Assembly: GCA_018261735.1 (NCBI GenBank)
Contig: JAGTRM010000025.1
Span: 1 to 62,302 of the forward strand
Source: Pseudomonadota bacterium
GTDB taxonomy: Bacteria; Pseudomonadota; Gammaproteobacteria; Burkholderiales; Chitinibacteraceae
DNA length: 62,302 bases
Reading direction: 5' to 3'
Below, in pieces: positions 46,582 to 53,523 of this stretch. The notes below the pieces were generated by a model. It made no database searches. It was not told the origin of the DNA and saw nothing but the letters and a program-made list of their open reading frames with translations. Within the stretch, counting starts at the first letter, position 1. Each line of letters opens with the position of its first letter. Position numbers and translations under genes: made by a program.

Positions 46582-46813
46582 TTGTTTCATCTCCTGAAGA
46601 TAGAACCCTAGCGAGTTCACGAAAAATGAAGCCAATCGCCCAGCATCCGAGAATGGATGCTGCAATCAATTGGGCCTCTTCCAGAGTCAGCGCGAAGGGA
46701 CTCACGCCAATCTCATTGGGTGACACGGCCACCAAGGTGCAGGCCGTTGTTGTTGTTGGTTGCGGACTCATCACAGAAAGCGTGTTGTCCGGGTTTTGCT
46801 GCAGGCAGATCAC
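46568..46813 (-). CDS. Small phage membrane protein upstream of the coat gene
   Basis: About 81 residues from GTG 46813, which overlaps the rep stop as GTGA and has GAAAAGG about 7 nt upstream; ATG 46771 is an alternative. A single hydrophobic helix (QLIAASILGCWAIGFIFREL) lies near the C-terminus, followed by a short hydrophilic tail. Inoviruses often carry such a one-helix protein between rep/ssb and gene VIII, possibly a minor coat protein. The 3' end overlaps the coat gene by 14 bp. Confidence 0.65.
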   Translation of the reverse strand: MICLQQNPDNTLSVMSPQPTTTTACTLVAVSPNEIGVSPFALTLEEAQLIAASILGCWAIGFIFRELARVLSSGDETNEQG

Positions 46814-47964
46814 GCGGCGACCTTTTCCGCTGCGGTATTGGCAGCCTGTGCAGTCATGCGGAACTGGTGCGTCCAGTACCAATCCGGCGCGGTATTGATC
46901 GGCGAAATCTCAACGACCTTGATCAGGCTGGTGAACTTGGTGGCGTTGTCCAGGGGCGTACTGATGTCGATGCCGTAATCACGGAGTTGCTTTGCATAAC
47001 GGAAGAAGGTTGCACGCGACAGGCTGGCGCGAACGTCCTCGCCGCGCAGGTAAGCCGCTGCGGTCATCTTGGCACCGGGAGCAAGGTCCAAGGCATCCAA
47101 GTCAACGCGGGTAATGTCCTCGCGTGTACGGGTCAGCAACGGGTCAACCTCGTTGCGAAAGAGTTTTTCAAGTTTGGGCATGGTGATGTCTCCGATAAAG
47201 CGGAGTTGGTTGTCACGGAGCAGCAAACGCCGGGCTTCAAGCTCGACACGCACTACACCGTTTTCTTTGCAGTACTGGTAAACCGGATCGGCCTTGATCT
47301 CTGCTGCAGTGCGGCCGTGAGCCTTGGCATGGGCCAGCATTTCGTCGGCCTTGATGTAAAACTTGAGGTATGAGCGGGACGAGCCTTTCGAACCAAACCC
47401 CACGGTCGATTCTCCAGCCCGGCCGCGCTTGACGTGGCTCTTGGATTGCGTGGCAATCCAGTCTATGAATGCTTGTGCGTTGCCAGCGGAGCCGGTGACG
47501 TAATTTTCGGTAAGGTGGATCATGGACACCGTGCCGCCAGTCCAGCAGATCAAATTACCGTGCTTGCGATCGTACTCACTGACGTTATCATTCATTCGTT
47601 GCTCGCCAGCAGAGAAGGGCGGCAAACCATGCGAGCCGACAAATTCGTTGACCTTGGCAAGGGTTTCATCCCATTGCAGGTTAAACAGGTTGTCCGGGCG
47701 ATCCAGCCGGCCGACGTTACCGGACAGGTCCACCCGGAAACCATCCGAGCGAAGCATGATCGAACTTTCAAAACTGCCCCGGTGTTGCAAACGCGATGTC
47801 GTGATCCATTCCGGATCATCGATCAGTTCCTGATTTTCATCGCGGCCGATCTTGGCAACAAAGCCGGAATCAACCTTCGGAATGGACGGCAGAACGTCAA
47901 GACCATCCTCGGCCAACGTGCCGGGGAAGGTCTGAGAAGCGTTAATCCAGTCGACAAAAATCAT
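46810..47964 (-). CDS. Phage replication initiation protein (gene II/X type)
   Basis: About 384 residues from ATG 47964 (MIFVDWINASQTFPG), a start pattern shared with many inovirus replication proteins. A GTG at 48021 is possible, but it lies inside a hairpin. The protein has a central basic region (SSRSYLKFYIKADEML) and conserved GVVRVELEARRLLLRDN, which resembles the C-terminal part of II/X-family rolling-circle initiators. It would nick the replicative form to start rolling-circle synthesis; I cannot point to the catalytic Tyr with certainty. Confidence 0.82.
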   Translation of the reverse strand: MIFVDWINASQTFPGTLAEDGLDVLPSIPKVDSGFVAKIGRDENQELIDDPEWITTSRLQHRGSFESSIMLRSDGFRVDLSGNVGRLDRPDNLFNLQWDETLAKVNEFVGSHGLPPFSAGEQRMNDNVSEYDRKHGNLICWTGGTVSMIHLTENYVTGSAGNAQAFIDWIATQSKSHVKRGRAGESTVGFGSKGSSRSYLKFYIKADEMLAHAKAHGRTAAEIKADPVYQYCKENGVVRVELEARRLLLRDNQLRFIGDITMPKLEKLFRNEVDPLLTRTREDITRVDLDALDLAPGAKMTAAAYLRGEDVRASLSRATFFRYAKQLRDYGIDISTPLDNATKFTSLIKVVEISPINTAPDWYWTHQFRMTAQAANTAAEKVAA

Positions 47965-47983
47965 GGTGTTTTTTCGGTTGGGA

Positions 47984-48026
47984 GTCTCAACTTGAGACAA
48001 AAGACGGGTATTACTAGACACCCGTC
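47984..48026 (-). promoter_or_regulatory. Two hairpins in the rep leader
   Basis: GTCTCAA-C-TTGAGAC (47984-47998) and GACGGGT / ACCCGTC (48003-48009 with 48020-48026) are consecutive perfect inverted repeats between the ssDNA-binding gene and the rep ATG. In Ff phages the ssDNA-binding protein represses rep translation by binding the rep leader; these hairpins are candidates for a similar control. Confidence 0.45.
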
Positions 48027-48040
48027 ACCTTTTGGCCGAT

Positions 48041-48346
48041 TCAGGCGGGGCGTTTCGGGTCCACAACACCGACCACAATCGGAACCAAACGACCGGCAAA
48101 TTGGGTCATGTCGGTGATCAGTTCGAGTTCGAGCGGAAAGCGACCTTGGAACGCGGCGAATTGCTCAACGGCATCGTTGGTGCACTGGATTTGGGAAATC
48201 TCGAAGCCGTAACCGATCTTGGTGAAGGATTCGGTCTTGGCGGATTGGGAAGCGGTCAACGTATTGACGTTGGCCATGTCGTAGGGATTGCCGGATTTCT
48301 TGGCAATGCCTTTCATGCGTGAAACGCCAGCAACAAGCGCTTTCAT
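48041..48346 (-). CDS. Phage single-stranded-DNA-binding protein (helix-destabilising)
   Basis: A 101-residue protein beginning MKALVAGVSRMKGIAKKSGN. The pattern KKSGNPYDMANVNTLT and the beta-rich middle (FTKIGYGFEISQIQC) match small inovirus ssDNA-binding proteins of the Neisseria-phage and Pf-phage type. It would coat the phage strand before packaging. ATG 48346 has AAGGA 8 nt upstream. It is the first gene of the minus-strand phage operon and is preceded by the repressor operators. Confidence 0.72.
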   Translation of the reverse strand: MKALVAGVSRMKGIAKKSGNPYDMANVNTLTASQSAKTESFTKIGYGFEISQIQCTNDAVEQFAAFQGRFPLELELITDMTQFAGRLVPIVVGVVDPKRPA

Positions 48347-48380
48347 GGGTGATATCCTTGAGAGATTGGGGAATGAGTAA

Positions 48381-48426
48381 TGCACTACGTTTAGTGCATA
48401 CAAATTAACGCACTATGCGTAGTGCA
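48381..48426. promoter_or_regulatory. Twin repressor operators between phage repressor and early operon
   Basis: GCACTA-CGTT-TAGTGC (48382-48397) and GCACTA-TGCG-TAGTGC (48410-48425) have identical 6-bp arms and 4-bp spacers, 28 bp centre to centre. They fill the 96-bp gap between the divergent repressor (48443, plus) and ssDNA-binding gene (48346, minus). Confidence 0.8.
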
Positions 48427-48442
48427 CGTCAAGGGTAAAGTT

Positions 48443-48907
48443 ATGAAAACCTTTCTTGAATATGTTGACGAAGCGCAAAAAAAGGCCGGGCTAGAGTCGG
48501 ATGCCGCTTTCGCTAAACATTTGGGAGCGGGTAGAAATTTGGTAAGTCAGTGGAAAAATGGCGGCAGCACGCCAGACGACTACTACTGCATCGTGATGGC
48601 GGAGATCCTCGGCATCGATCCGCTAGAGATCATCGCGGCAGCAAATCACGCCCGGGCCAAAGACGACGAAAAAAAGACCTGGTGGGAAAATTTCAGGAAG
48701 CAACACGTCAAAAACGTGGTGGCCGTGTTGCTCGGTTTGACGGTGTTATTCAGTGGCTTAAACGCAACCATGGGCGTTAGCCAGGTAACCGCAGCAGCGG
48801 TTATTTCTGCGGTTCTCGTACTTCGTATAATGTATATTATGTCAAGTTGGAAACGCATAATGAACTTCTGGAAACGCATACACCTCAGTGAGAATTGTCT
48901 ATTTTGA
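48443..48907 (+). CDS. Phage HTH repressor with C-terminal membrane helix; 3' end altered by integration
   Basis: A 154-residue protein. The N-terminal half (about 1-65) is a Cro/CI-like helix-turn-helix (DAAFAKHLGAGRNLVSQWKN). A hydrophobic stretch (about 95-137, NVVAVLLGLTVLFSGLNAT and then AAAVISAVLVLRIMYIM) would anchor it in the membrane. ATG 48443 has AAGGG upstream. It is divergent from the phage operon with twin operators between, like the repressors of CTX-type phages. The Xer site crosses codons near 127-136, so the last about 25 residues come from DNA beyond the phage crossover; the circular phage would encode a shorter end (MSALRQ). Confidence 0.82.
   Translation: MKTFLEYVDEAQKKAGLESDAAFAKHLGAGRNLVSQWKNGGSTPDDYYCIVMAEILGIDPLEIIAAANHARAKDDEKKTWWENFRKQHVKNVVAVLLGLTVLFSGLNATMGVSQVTAAAVISAVLVLRIMYIMSSWKRIMNFWKRIHLSENCLF
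48820..48847. other. dif-like XerC/XerD recombination site
   Basis: ACTTCGTATAA-TGTATA-TTATGTCAAGT matches the 28-bp proteobacterial dif consensus: an 11-bp XerC arm, the 6-bp centre TGTATA and an 11-bp XerD arm differing from E. coli TTATGTTAAAT at two positions. By-eye search for the FtsK-orienting motif GGGNAGGG finds plus-strand copies only to the left (24572, 30537, 33132, 39933, 40955, 42210, 42483, 42500) and minus-strand copies only to the right (51251, 56685), as expected around a terminus dif. Confidence 0.82.
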
Positions 48908-48919
48908 CCAAGAGTTTCC

Positions 48920-48980
48920 GTGCGTCACTTTCATGTGGATGGATTCCGGCCTGTACCACCCAATCTGTTTCAGTGGCTGT
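48920..48980 (+). pseudogene. Start of a phage left-end gene (remnant of another prophage)
   Basis: From GTG 48920 the frame (VRHFHVDGFRPVPPNLFQ) closely matches the start of the gene at 41951 (VRLFPVAGFRPVPPDLFE), then similarity stops near 48976. Its GTG lies 73 bp after the Xer site, against 74 bp for the intact copy. It is therefore the left end of a related prophage cut short by deletion. Confidence 0.75.
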
Positions 48981-49345
48981 TCACGAAAAACGAGTCGGCA
49001 TTATGGAGAATTAAAACAACGGCAGTACGGCACCCTACCATCCTGATGTTGCTCGTCATGGGTGGGTTGGTATAGGTGCCATACCGAGGATCTAATGGTT
49101 TTGGTGGCGTACCACCCAGCATAACAATCCGAGAGCTATCAGCGGATTGAGAATCTGAGCTGGCAGAAGGAGTAGCAGCAACAGGAGAAACAGGACCATT
49201 AACAGGCTGAATGCATTGATTTTCCGGATCTTTAAAATCACGATAAAACCCCTTCCAACAATCTGTTTGTAGAGTTCTTTGCTCACATCGAGAATGGCTG
49301 CCTGTTTGGTATAGCACTTGCAGCCACTCTTTGCACCCCGTAAAC
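48970..49345 (-). pseudogene. Degraded zot 3' end of a second prophage
   Basis: Bases about 49072-49345 encode a protein similar to the C-terminus of the intact Zot (FYRDFKDPENQCIQP and KPLDPRYGTYT, against FYRDFDDPENSRIQP and KSLDPRYGTYT). Upstream, the KCYTKQAAILDVSKEL block is in a different frame, so there is a frameshift near 49250. It diverges clearly from the intact copy, so it comes from a related but distinct phage. Confidence 0.78.
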
Positions 49346-49636
49346 GTCGAACTTCTACTGCAACCCTGCGTAGGCGGGGGATATCTCGTGATGGTTTAAA
49401 AATTGCATTGCGGATTGTTTAGGCCTGTTGTTTTAAATCTCATTGCGCTAACGCTCATGAACCAAAAACTCAAGATCGCGTGCAGCCGGGGAATGCGGCA
49501 AGTCACCATTTCTGCTCTGCAAGCAACCAGCTGGCGCTAACAGTCTGGGCAACATAGTGCTGTTGTGCCACCTTGCTGAGGCTACTGCGATCGATGGTCG
49601 TTACGAAATGGCGTGGCTGTGGCCTTCGTCGGCGTG
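49346..49636. other. Stretch without recognised gene between prophage remnant and ribC
   Basis: I see no credible open frame, RNA gene, second dif site or IS end here. It may contain more degraded phage sequence or the original chromosomal flank. Confidence 0.4.
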
Positions 49637-50248
49637 TCAGGTCTTATCCAGGCCCAGCAAGCGCTCGCAATAGCGTGCGATCAGGTCGATTTCCAGGTTG
49701 ACCCGGTTGCCGATTTGCAGGGCGCCTAGGTTGGTTACGGCCAGCGTGTGCGGGATCAGGTTGATTGTAAATTCGCAGCCACCGGCCACATCTTTCACAA
49801 TGTTGGTGGTCAGGGATACCCCGTTCACGACCACCGAGCCTTTTACTGCCAGATACTTCGCCAGGATTTGGGGGGCGCGGATAACCAGCTCGCGATTCTC
49901 CCCGACCGGATCGAAGCGGATAACTTCACCGACTCCGTCGACATGGCCGGAAACCATGTGTCCGCCCAGCATGTCGCCCAAGCGCATGGCTTTTTCCAGG
50001 TTGACCCGGGTGCCTTGTTGATCCAGCCCGGCCGTGCAGCGCAGGGATTCTTCGGATACGTCGATTTGGTAGCGGTGGTCGTCCAGCTTGTTGACCACCG
50101 TCATGCAGGCGCCGCTATGGGCAATGCTGTCGCCCAGCCCGACATCGGCCAGGTTGAGTTCTGGGGCGGCAATGGTCAGGCGCACGCCGCCGGGGAATGT
50201 TTCAAGTTGCTCGATCACGCCAACTGCCTGAACGATTCCGGTAAACAT
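49637..50248 (-). CDS. ribC: Riboflavin synthase, alpha chain
   Basis: A 203-residue enzyme that makes riboflavin from two lumazine molecules (gene also called ribE in many genomes). The two repeated lumazine-binding halves begin MFTGIVQAVGVIEQ and, near 97, MVSGHVDGVGEV. The Asp/Ser/Cys region DSIAHSGACMTVV is conserved. It is the last gene of glyA-nrdR-ribD-ribC on the minus strand, 11 bp after ribD. Confidence 0.96.
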   Translation of the reverse strand: MFTGIVQAVGVIEQLETFPGGVRLTIAAPELNLADVGLGDSIAHSGACMTVVNKLDDHRYQIDVSEESLRCTAGLDQQGTRVNLEKAMRLGDMLGGHMVSGHVDGVGEVIRFDPVGENRELVIRAPQILAKYLAVKGSVVVNGVSLTTNIVKDVAGGCEFTINLIPHTLAVTNLGALQIGNRVNLEIDLIARYCERLLGLDKT

Positions 50249-50259
50249 GATGTTCTCCT

Positions 50260-51384
50260 TTACTGCGCCTGCGAATTGGGCGGCAGCAGTGTAGTCAATT
50301 CGGTAAAACGCAGTGTCCAGCGTAAATCGGGGCCGCAGTCGGTTTTTTCCAGCACGCGCGGAGCAAGTTTTTGCGACAGGTTGTGTAGCCCCAGATTAGC
50401 TACGCCGCGCGCTGGATCGCCGATCAGCACCGGCGCCTGGTAGAGCACCCACTCGTCGACCAGATTCGCCTTGAGCAGCGCACCAACGAGTTCTGCACCG
50501 GCCTCGACCGTAACTTCGTTGCAGCCGCGCCTACCAAGCTCTTCAAGCAGTGCCTGCAAATCCACCCGACCATCGCTGTCGGCTATGACCAGAACTTCAG
50601 CACCCGCTTCCTGCAGGTTTTTTGCCCGCGCAGTATCCGCTTCGTGGCAAGCAATCAGCACGCCCGGGGTTCGCAGTATCTGCGCATCCGGCGAAGTGCG
50701 CAGTTGGCTGTCGACAATCACGCGCAACGGCTGGCGGCCGGTATCCAGTTCGCGCACGGTCAGTTGCGGATCATCCAGCAAAACGGTGCCGATTCCAGTT
50801 AGCATGGCGCAGGAACGAGCACGCAATTGCTGTACATCGGAGCGCGATGCCGCACTGGTTATCCATTGCGATTGACCGTCCGGCAAGGCAGTACGGCCAT
50901 CCAGGCTACAGCCCGTTTTCACTCGCAACCACGGCCGGCTGCGCACCATGCGCGAGACAAAGCCGATGTTCAGTTCAGCGGCTTCCGTTTCAAATAAACC
51001 GCTAGCGATCTCGATTCCGGCAGCCGAGAGCCGGTCCAGGCCGCGACCGGCAACCAGCGGGTTGGGATCGCGCAATGCCGCCACCACGCGCTTCACGCCG
51101 GCTGCGATCAGCGCATCGGCACAAGGCGGCGTGCGTCCGTGATGGCTGCAGGGTTCCAGCGTGACATACGCCGTGGCGCCTTGTGCATTTTTGCCGGCAG
51201 CGCGCAAGGCATGGACTTCGGCATGGGGTTCGCCCGCGCACCTATGCCAGCCCTCCCCCACGATCCGATTATCCTTGACCAATACGCAACCGACGCGCGG
51301 GTTGGGTGTCGTGGTATACAGTCCCCGCGTTGCGAGCGTCAGGGCCTGAGCCATGAACGAGTAGTCTGCAGGAGAAAACGGCAC
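50260..51384 (-). CDS. ribD: Bifunctional riboflavin deaminase/reductase
   Basis: A 374-residue two-domain enzyme. The deaminase zinc site is HAEVHAL (near 49) with EPCSHHGRTPPC (near 75); the reductase domain (about 150-365) includes VKTGCSLDGRTALPDGQSQW and the late TVEAGAELVGALL. It catalyses steps two and three of riboflavin synthesis. It starts 3 bp after nrdR, so the two are tightly coupled. Confidence 0.96.
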   Translation of the reverse strand: MPFSPADYSFMAQALTLATRGLYTTTPNPRVGCVLVKDNRIVGEGWHRCAGEPHAEVHALRAAGKNAQGATAYVTLEPCSHHGRTPPCADALIAAGVKRVVAALRDPNPLVAGRGLDRLSAAGIEIASGLFETEAAELNIGFVSRMVRSRPWLRVKTGCSLDGRTALPDGQSQWITSAASRSDVQQLRARSCAMLTGIGTVLLDDPQLTVRELDTGRQPLRVIVDSQLRTSPDAQILRTPGVLIACHEADTARAKNLQEAGAEVLVIADSDGRVDLQALLEELGRRGCNEVTVEAGAELVGALLKANLVDEWVLYQAPVLIGDPARGVANLGLHNLSQKLAPRVLEKTDCGPDLRWTLRFTELTTLLPPNSQAQ

Positions 51385-51387
51385 GGT

Positions 51388-51840
51388 TTATTCCTTGGTC
51401 GCTTCCTGGATTGCATCGCGGAAATCATCCAGGTCCTGGAATGAGCGATAAACCGAGGCGAAACGCACGTAGGCCACCTTGTCGAGCTTGGCGAGCTCTT
51501 TCATGACCAGCTCACCGATCTGGCGTGACGGAATCTCACGTTCGCCAGAAGCAAGTACTTTATGGACGATACGGTCAATGGCTTCATCGACCAACTGCGT
51601 GGGCACTGGACGTTTGTGCAGTGCGCGCTGAAAGCTTACCCGGACTTTTTCGCGATCGAACTCGACGCGTTGGCCATTTTGCTTGACGATCTGGGGCATG
51701 CGCACCTCGGCCGTTTCAAAGGTGGTGAAGCGTTTTTCGCAGGCGGTGCAGCGCCGGCGCCGGCGAATCACATCGCCTTCGTCCGAAACCCGTGAATCAA
51801 CCACCTGGGTATCAAGGGAACCACAAAACGGGCACTTCAT
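51388..51840 (-). CDS. nrdR: Transcriptional repressor NrdR
   Basis: A 150-residue repressor of ribonucleotide reductase genes. The N-terminal zinc ribbon has C3, C6, C31 and C34, and the C-terminal ATP-cone (about 49-139) binds ATP/dATP to sense nucleotide levels. Placement between glyA and ribD is common in proteobacteria. Two NrdR boxes precede nrdA at 37898-37945, so a direct target is in the same window. Confidence 0.97.
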   Translation of the reverse strand: MKCPFCGSLDTQVVDSRVSDEGDVIRRRRRCTACEKRFTTFETAEVRMPQIVKQNGQRVEFDREKVRVSFQRALHKRPVPTQLVDEAIDRIVHKVLASGEREIPSRQIGELVMKELAKLDKVAYVRFASVYRSFQDLDDFRDAIQEATKE

Positions 51841-51925
51841 TGGATGTTGCTCCCCTGAGCAAAGCTCAGATAATTAACGCATCATCTGCCAAGTTTACGC
51901 CTTGGCAGTCCACCAGAAAAACCGA

Positions 51926-51949
51926 AGGGTGGGACAACCGCCCCACCCT
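51926..51949 (-). terminator. Possible terminator after glyA
   Basis: An 8-bp stem (AGGGTGGG / CCCACCCT) with an 8-nt loop; on the minus strand TTTTT follows about 5 nt later. It may reduce read-through from glyA into nrdR. Confidence 0.5.
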
Positions 51950-51973
51950 GCTTATTACAACAACCGGAAAAGC

Positions 51974-53221
51974 TTAGGCGCCATAGACCGGGAACTTGCC
52001 GGTCAACGCCTTCACCTTCACAGCCACAGCGGCAATATTGGCTTCGTCATTCGGATTATCGAGTACGTCGGCAATCAGGTTGGCGACGATGATGGCTTCT
52101 TCTTCCTTGAAACCACGGGTGGTGATGGCCGGCGAGCCGATGCGGATGCCGGAAGTCACAAACGGGCTTTCAGGATCGTTCGGGATAGAGTTCTTGTTGA
52201 CGGTGATGTGTGCCTTGCCCAGCGCTGCATCGGCAGCCTTGCCGGTCAGGCCCTTGGGACGCAAATCGACCAGGAACATGTGCGATTCGGTGCGACCGGA
52301 AATGATGCGCAGGCCGCGTTCAGCCAAAGTCTTGGCCATGGCATCCGCATTCTTGCGGACTTGTTCCTGATAGGTTTTGAATCCTGGTTCCATCGCTTCT
52401 TTGAATGCAACGGCCTTGGCAGCGATCACGTGCATCAGCGGGCCGCCTTGCAGTGCCGGGAATACGCTGGAGTTCAGTTGCTTCTCGAACTCAGCCTTGG
52501 CCATGATCACGCCACCACGCGGGCCGCGCAGCGTCTTGTGGGTGGTGGAAGTCACGAAATCGGCATGCGGGACCGGGTTCGGATAAACGCCGGCAGCCAC
52601 CAGGCCGGCATAGTGCGCCATGTCGACCATGAAGTAAGCGCCAACTTTCTTGGCAATTGCAGCCATGCGTTCCCAGTCGAAGCGCAGGGCGTAGGCGGAA
52701 GCACCACCGATCAGAAGCTTCGGCTTGTGTTCGATGGCGATGCGTTCCATCTCGTCGTAATCGATTTCTTCCTTGTCATTCAGGCCGTAAGGAACGATAT
52801 TGAACAGCTTGCCTGACAAGTTAGCCGGCGAGCCATGGGTCAGGTGACCACCGTGGCCCAGGTTCATGCCCATCACGGTATCGCCTGGCTTCAGGAAGGC
52901 GAAATACACGGCCTGGTTGGCTTGCGAGCCGGAATGAGGTTGCACGTTGACATATTCGGCACCGAACAGTTGCTTCAAGCGATCAATTGCCAGTTGTTCG
53001 ACCACATCCACGTGCTCGCAACCACCGTAGAAACGCTTGCCCGGGTAACCTTCCGCATACTTGTTGGTCAGCTGCGAGCCCTGAGCTTCCATTACCGCTG
53101 CGGAAACGTAGTTTTCGGAGGCGATCAGCTCGATGTGGTCTTGCTGGCGGGTGCACTCGTCGGCCATGGCGGCTGCGAGTTCGGCGTCATACTTGGCGAT
53201 GGTGAGGGACTTGGAATACAT
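51974..53221 (-). CDS. glyA: Serine hydroxymethyltransferase
   Basis: A 415-residue PLP enzyme that converts serine and tetrahydrofolate to glycine and methylene-THF. The PLP lysine is in [15 protein letters not shown] (near 229), with [14 protein letters not shown] near the N-terminus and [12 protein letters not shown]. Length is standard. It is the first gene before nrdR and is divergent from uxaC across a 302-bp gap. Confidence 0.98.
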   Translation of the reverse strand: MYSKSLTIAKYDAELAAAMADECTRQQDHIELIASENYVSAAVMEAQGSQLTNKYAEGYPGKRFYGGCEHVDVVEQLAIDRLKQLFGAEYVNVQPHSGSQANQAVYFAFLKPGDTVMGMNLGHGGHLTHGSPANLSGKLFNIVPYGLNDKEEIDYDEMERIAIEHKPKLLIGGASAYALRFDWERMAAIAKKVGAYFMVDMAHYAGLVAAGVYPNPVPHADFVTSTTHKTLRGPRGGVIMAKAEFEKQLNSSVFPALQGGPLMHVIAAKAVAFKEAMEPGFKTYQEQVRKNADAMAKTLAERGLRIISGRTESHMFLVDLRPKGLTGKAADAALGKAHITVNKNSIPNDPESPFVTSGIRIGSPAITTRGFKEEEAIIVANLIADVLDNPNDEANIAAVAVKVKALTGKFPVYGA

Positions 53222-53368
53222 GGCGGTGAACTTTCCCGGGCTTTTTGCAAAGTGGGGATTCTACCATGATCACCTTGCCCTTCTCACTGCCGAAATATGC
53301 ACATTGCCGTGAACGGCATTCATGTCTGCAGGTCGCTGGGTCGAACGGCCCAGTCGTCGGACGTCTTA

Positions 53369-53398
53369 TTGACACATGGACTGGCGGCTGGGGATAAT
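53369..53398 (+). promoter_or_regulatory. Strong sigma-70 promoter of uxaC
   Basis: TTGACA (53369-53374) and GATAAT (53393-53398) are separated by 18 bp. A start near 53405 gives a leader of about 120 nt. The inverted-repeat operator begins directly after the -10 element. Confidence 0.75.
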
Positions 53399-53425
53399 CA
53401 TCTGGTCTAATAAGCAGACCAGATG
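53399..53425. promoter_or_regulatory. Operator overlapping the uxaC transcription start
   Basis: Perfect 10-bp arms CATCTGGTCT and AGACCAGATG are separated by 7 bp (AATAAGC). Bound repressor would block initiation. A GntR-type regulator of the ExuR/UxuR group is encoded at 61418 and is the natural candidate, but the spacing is not the standard one, so the assignment is open. A further AATTGGTAAGACC lies at 53437-53449. Confidence 0.65.
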
Positions 53426-53523
53426 TGCGCACGCCGAATTGGTAAGACCTTTGACCTTTCCCGCAAAGCTTGCACATGGGTACAATTAACGAAATACCCC
53501 GCTTCCGATCCAAGGAGAATCAA

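Larger units (their letters stand above)
41849..48847. mobile_element. Inovirus (filamentous phage) prophage integrated at a Xer/dif site
   Basis: A 6,971-bp unit (crossover to crossover) with filamentous-phage gene content on the minus strand: ssDNA-binding protein, Rep, small membrane protein, major coat, adhesin, DUF2523/pVI-like protein and Zot. A DNA-binding protein follows. Two plus-strand genes at the ends include a repressor. No integrase or transposase is present. Both borders carry the XerC arm ACTTCGTATAA, which fits integration by host XerC/XerD. All core genes appear intact, so the phage may still be able to produce virions. Confidence 0.88.
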
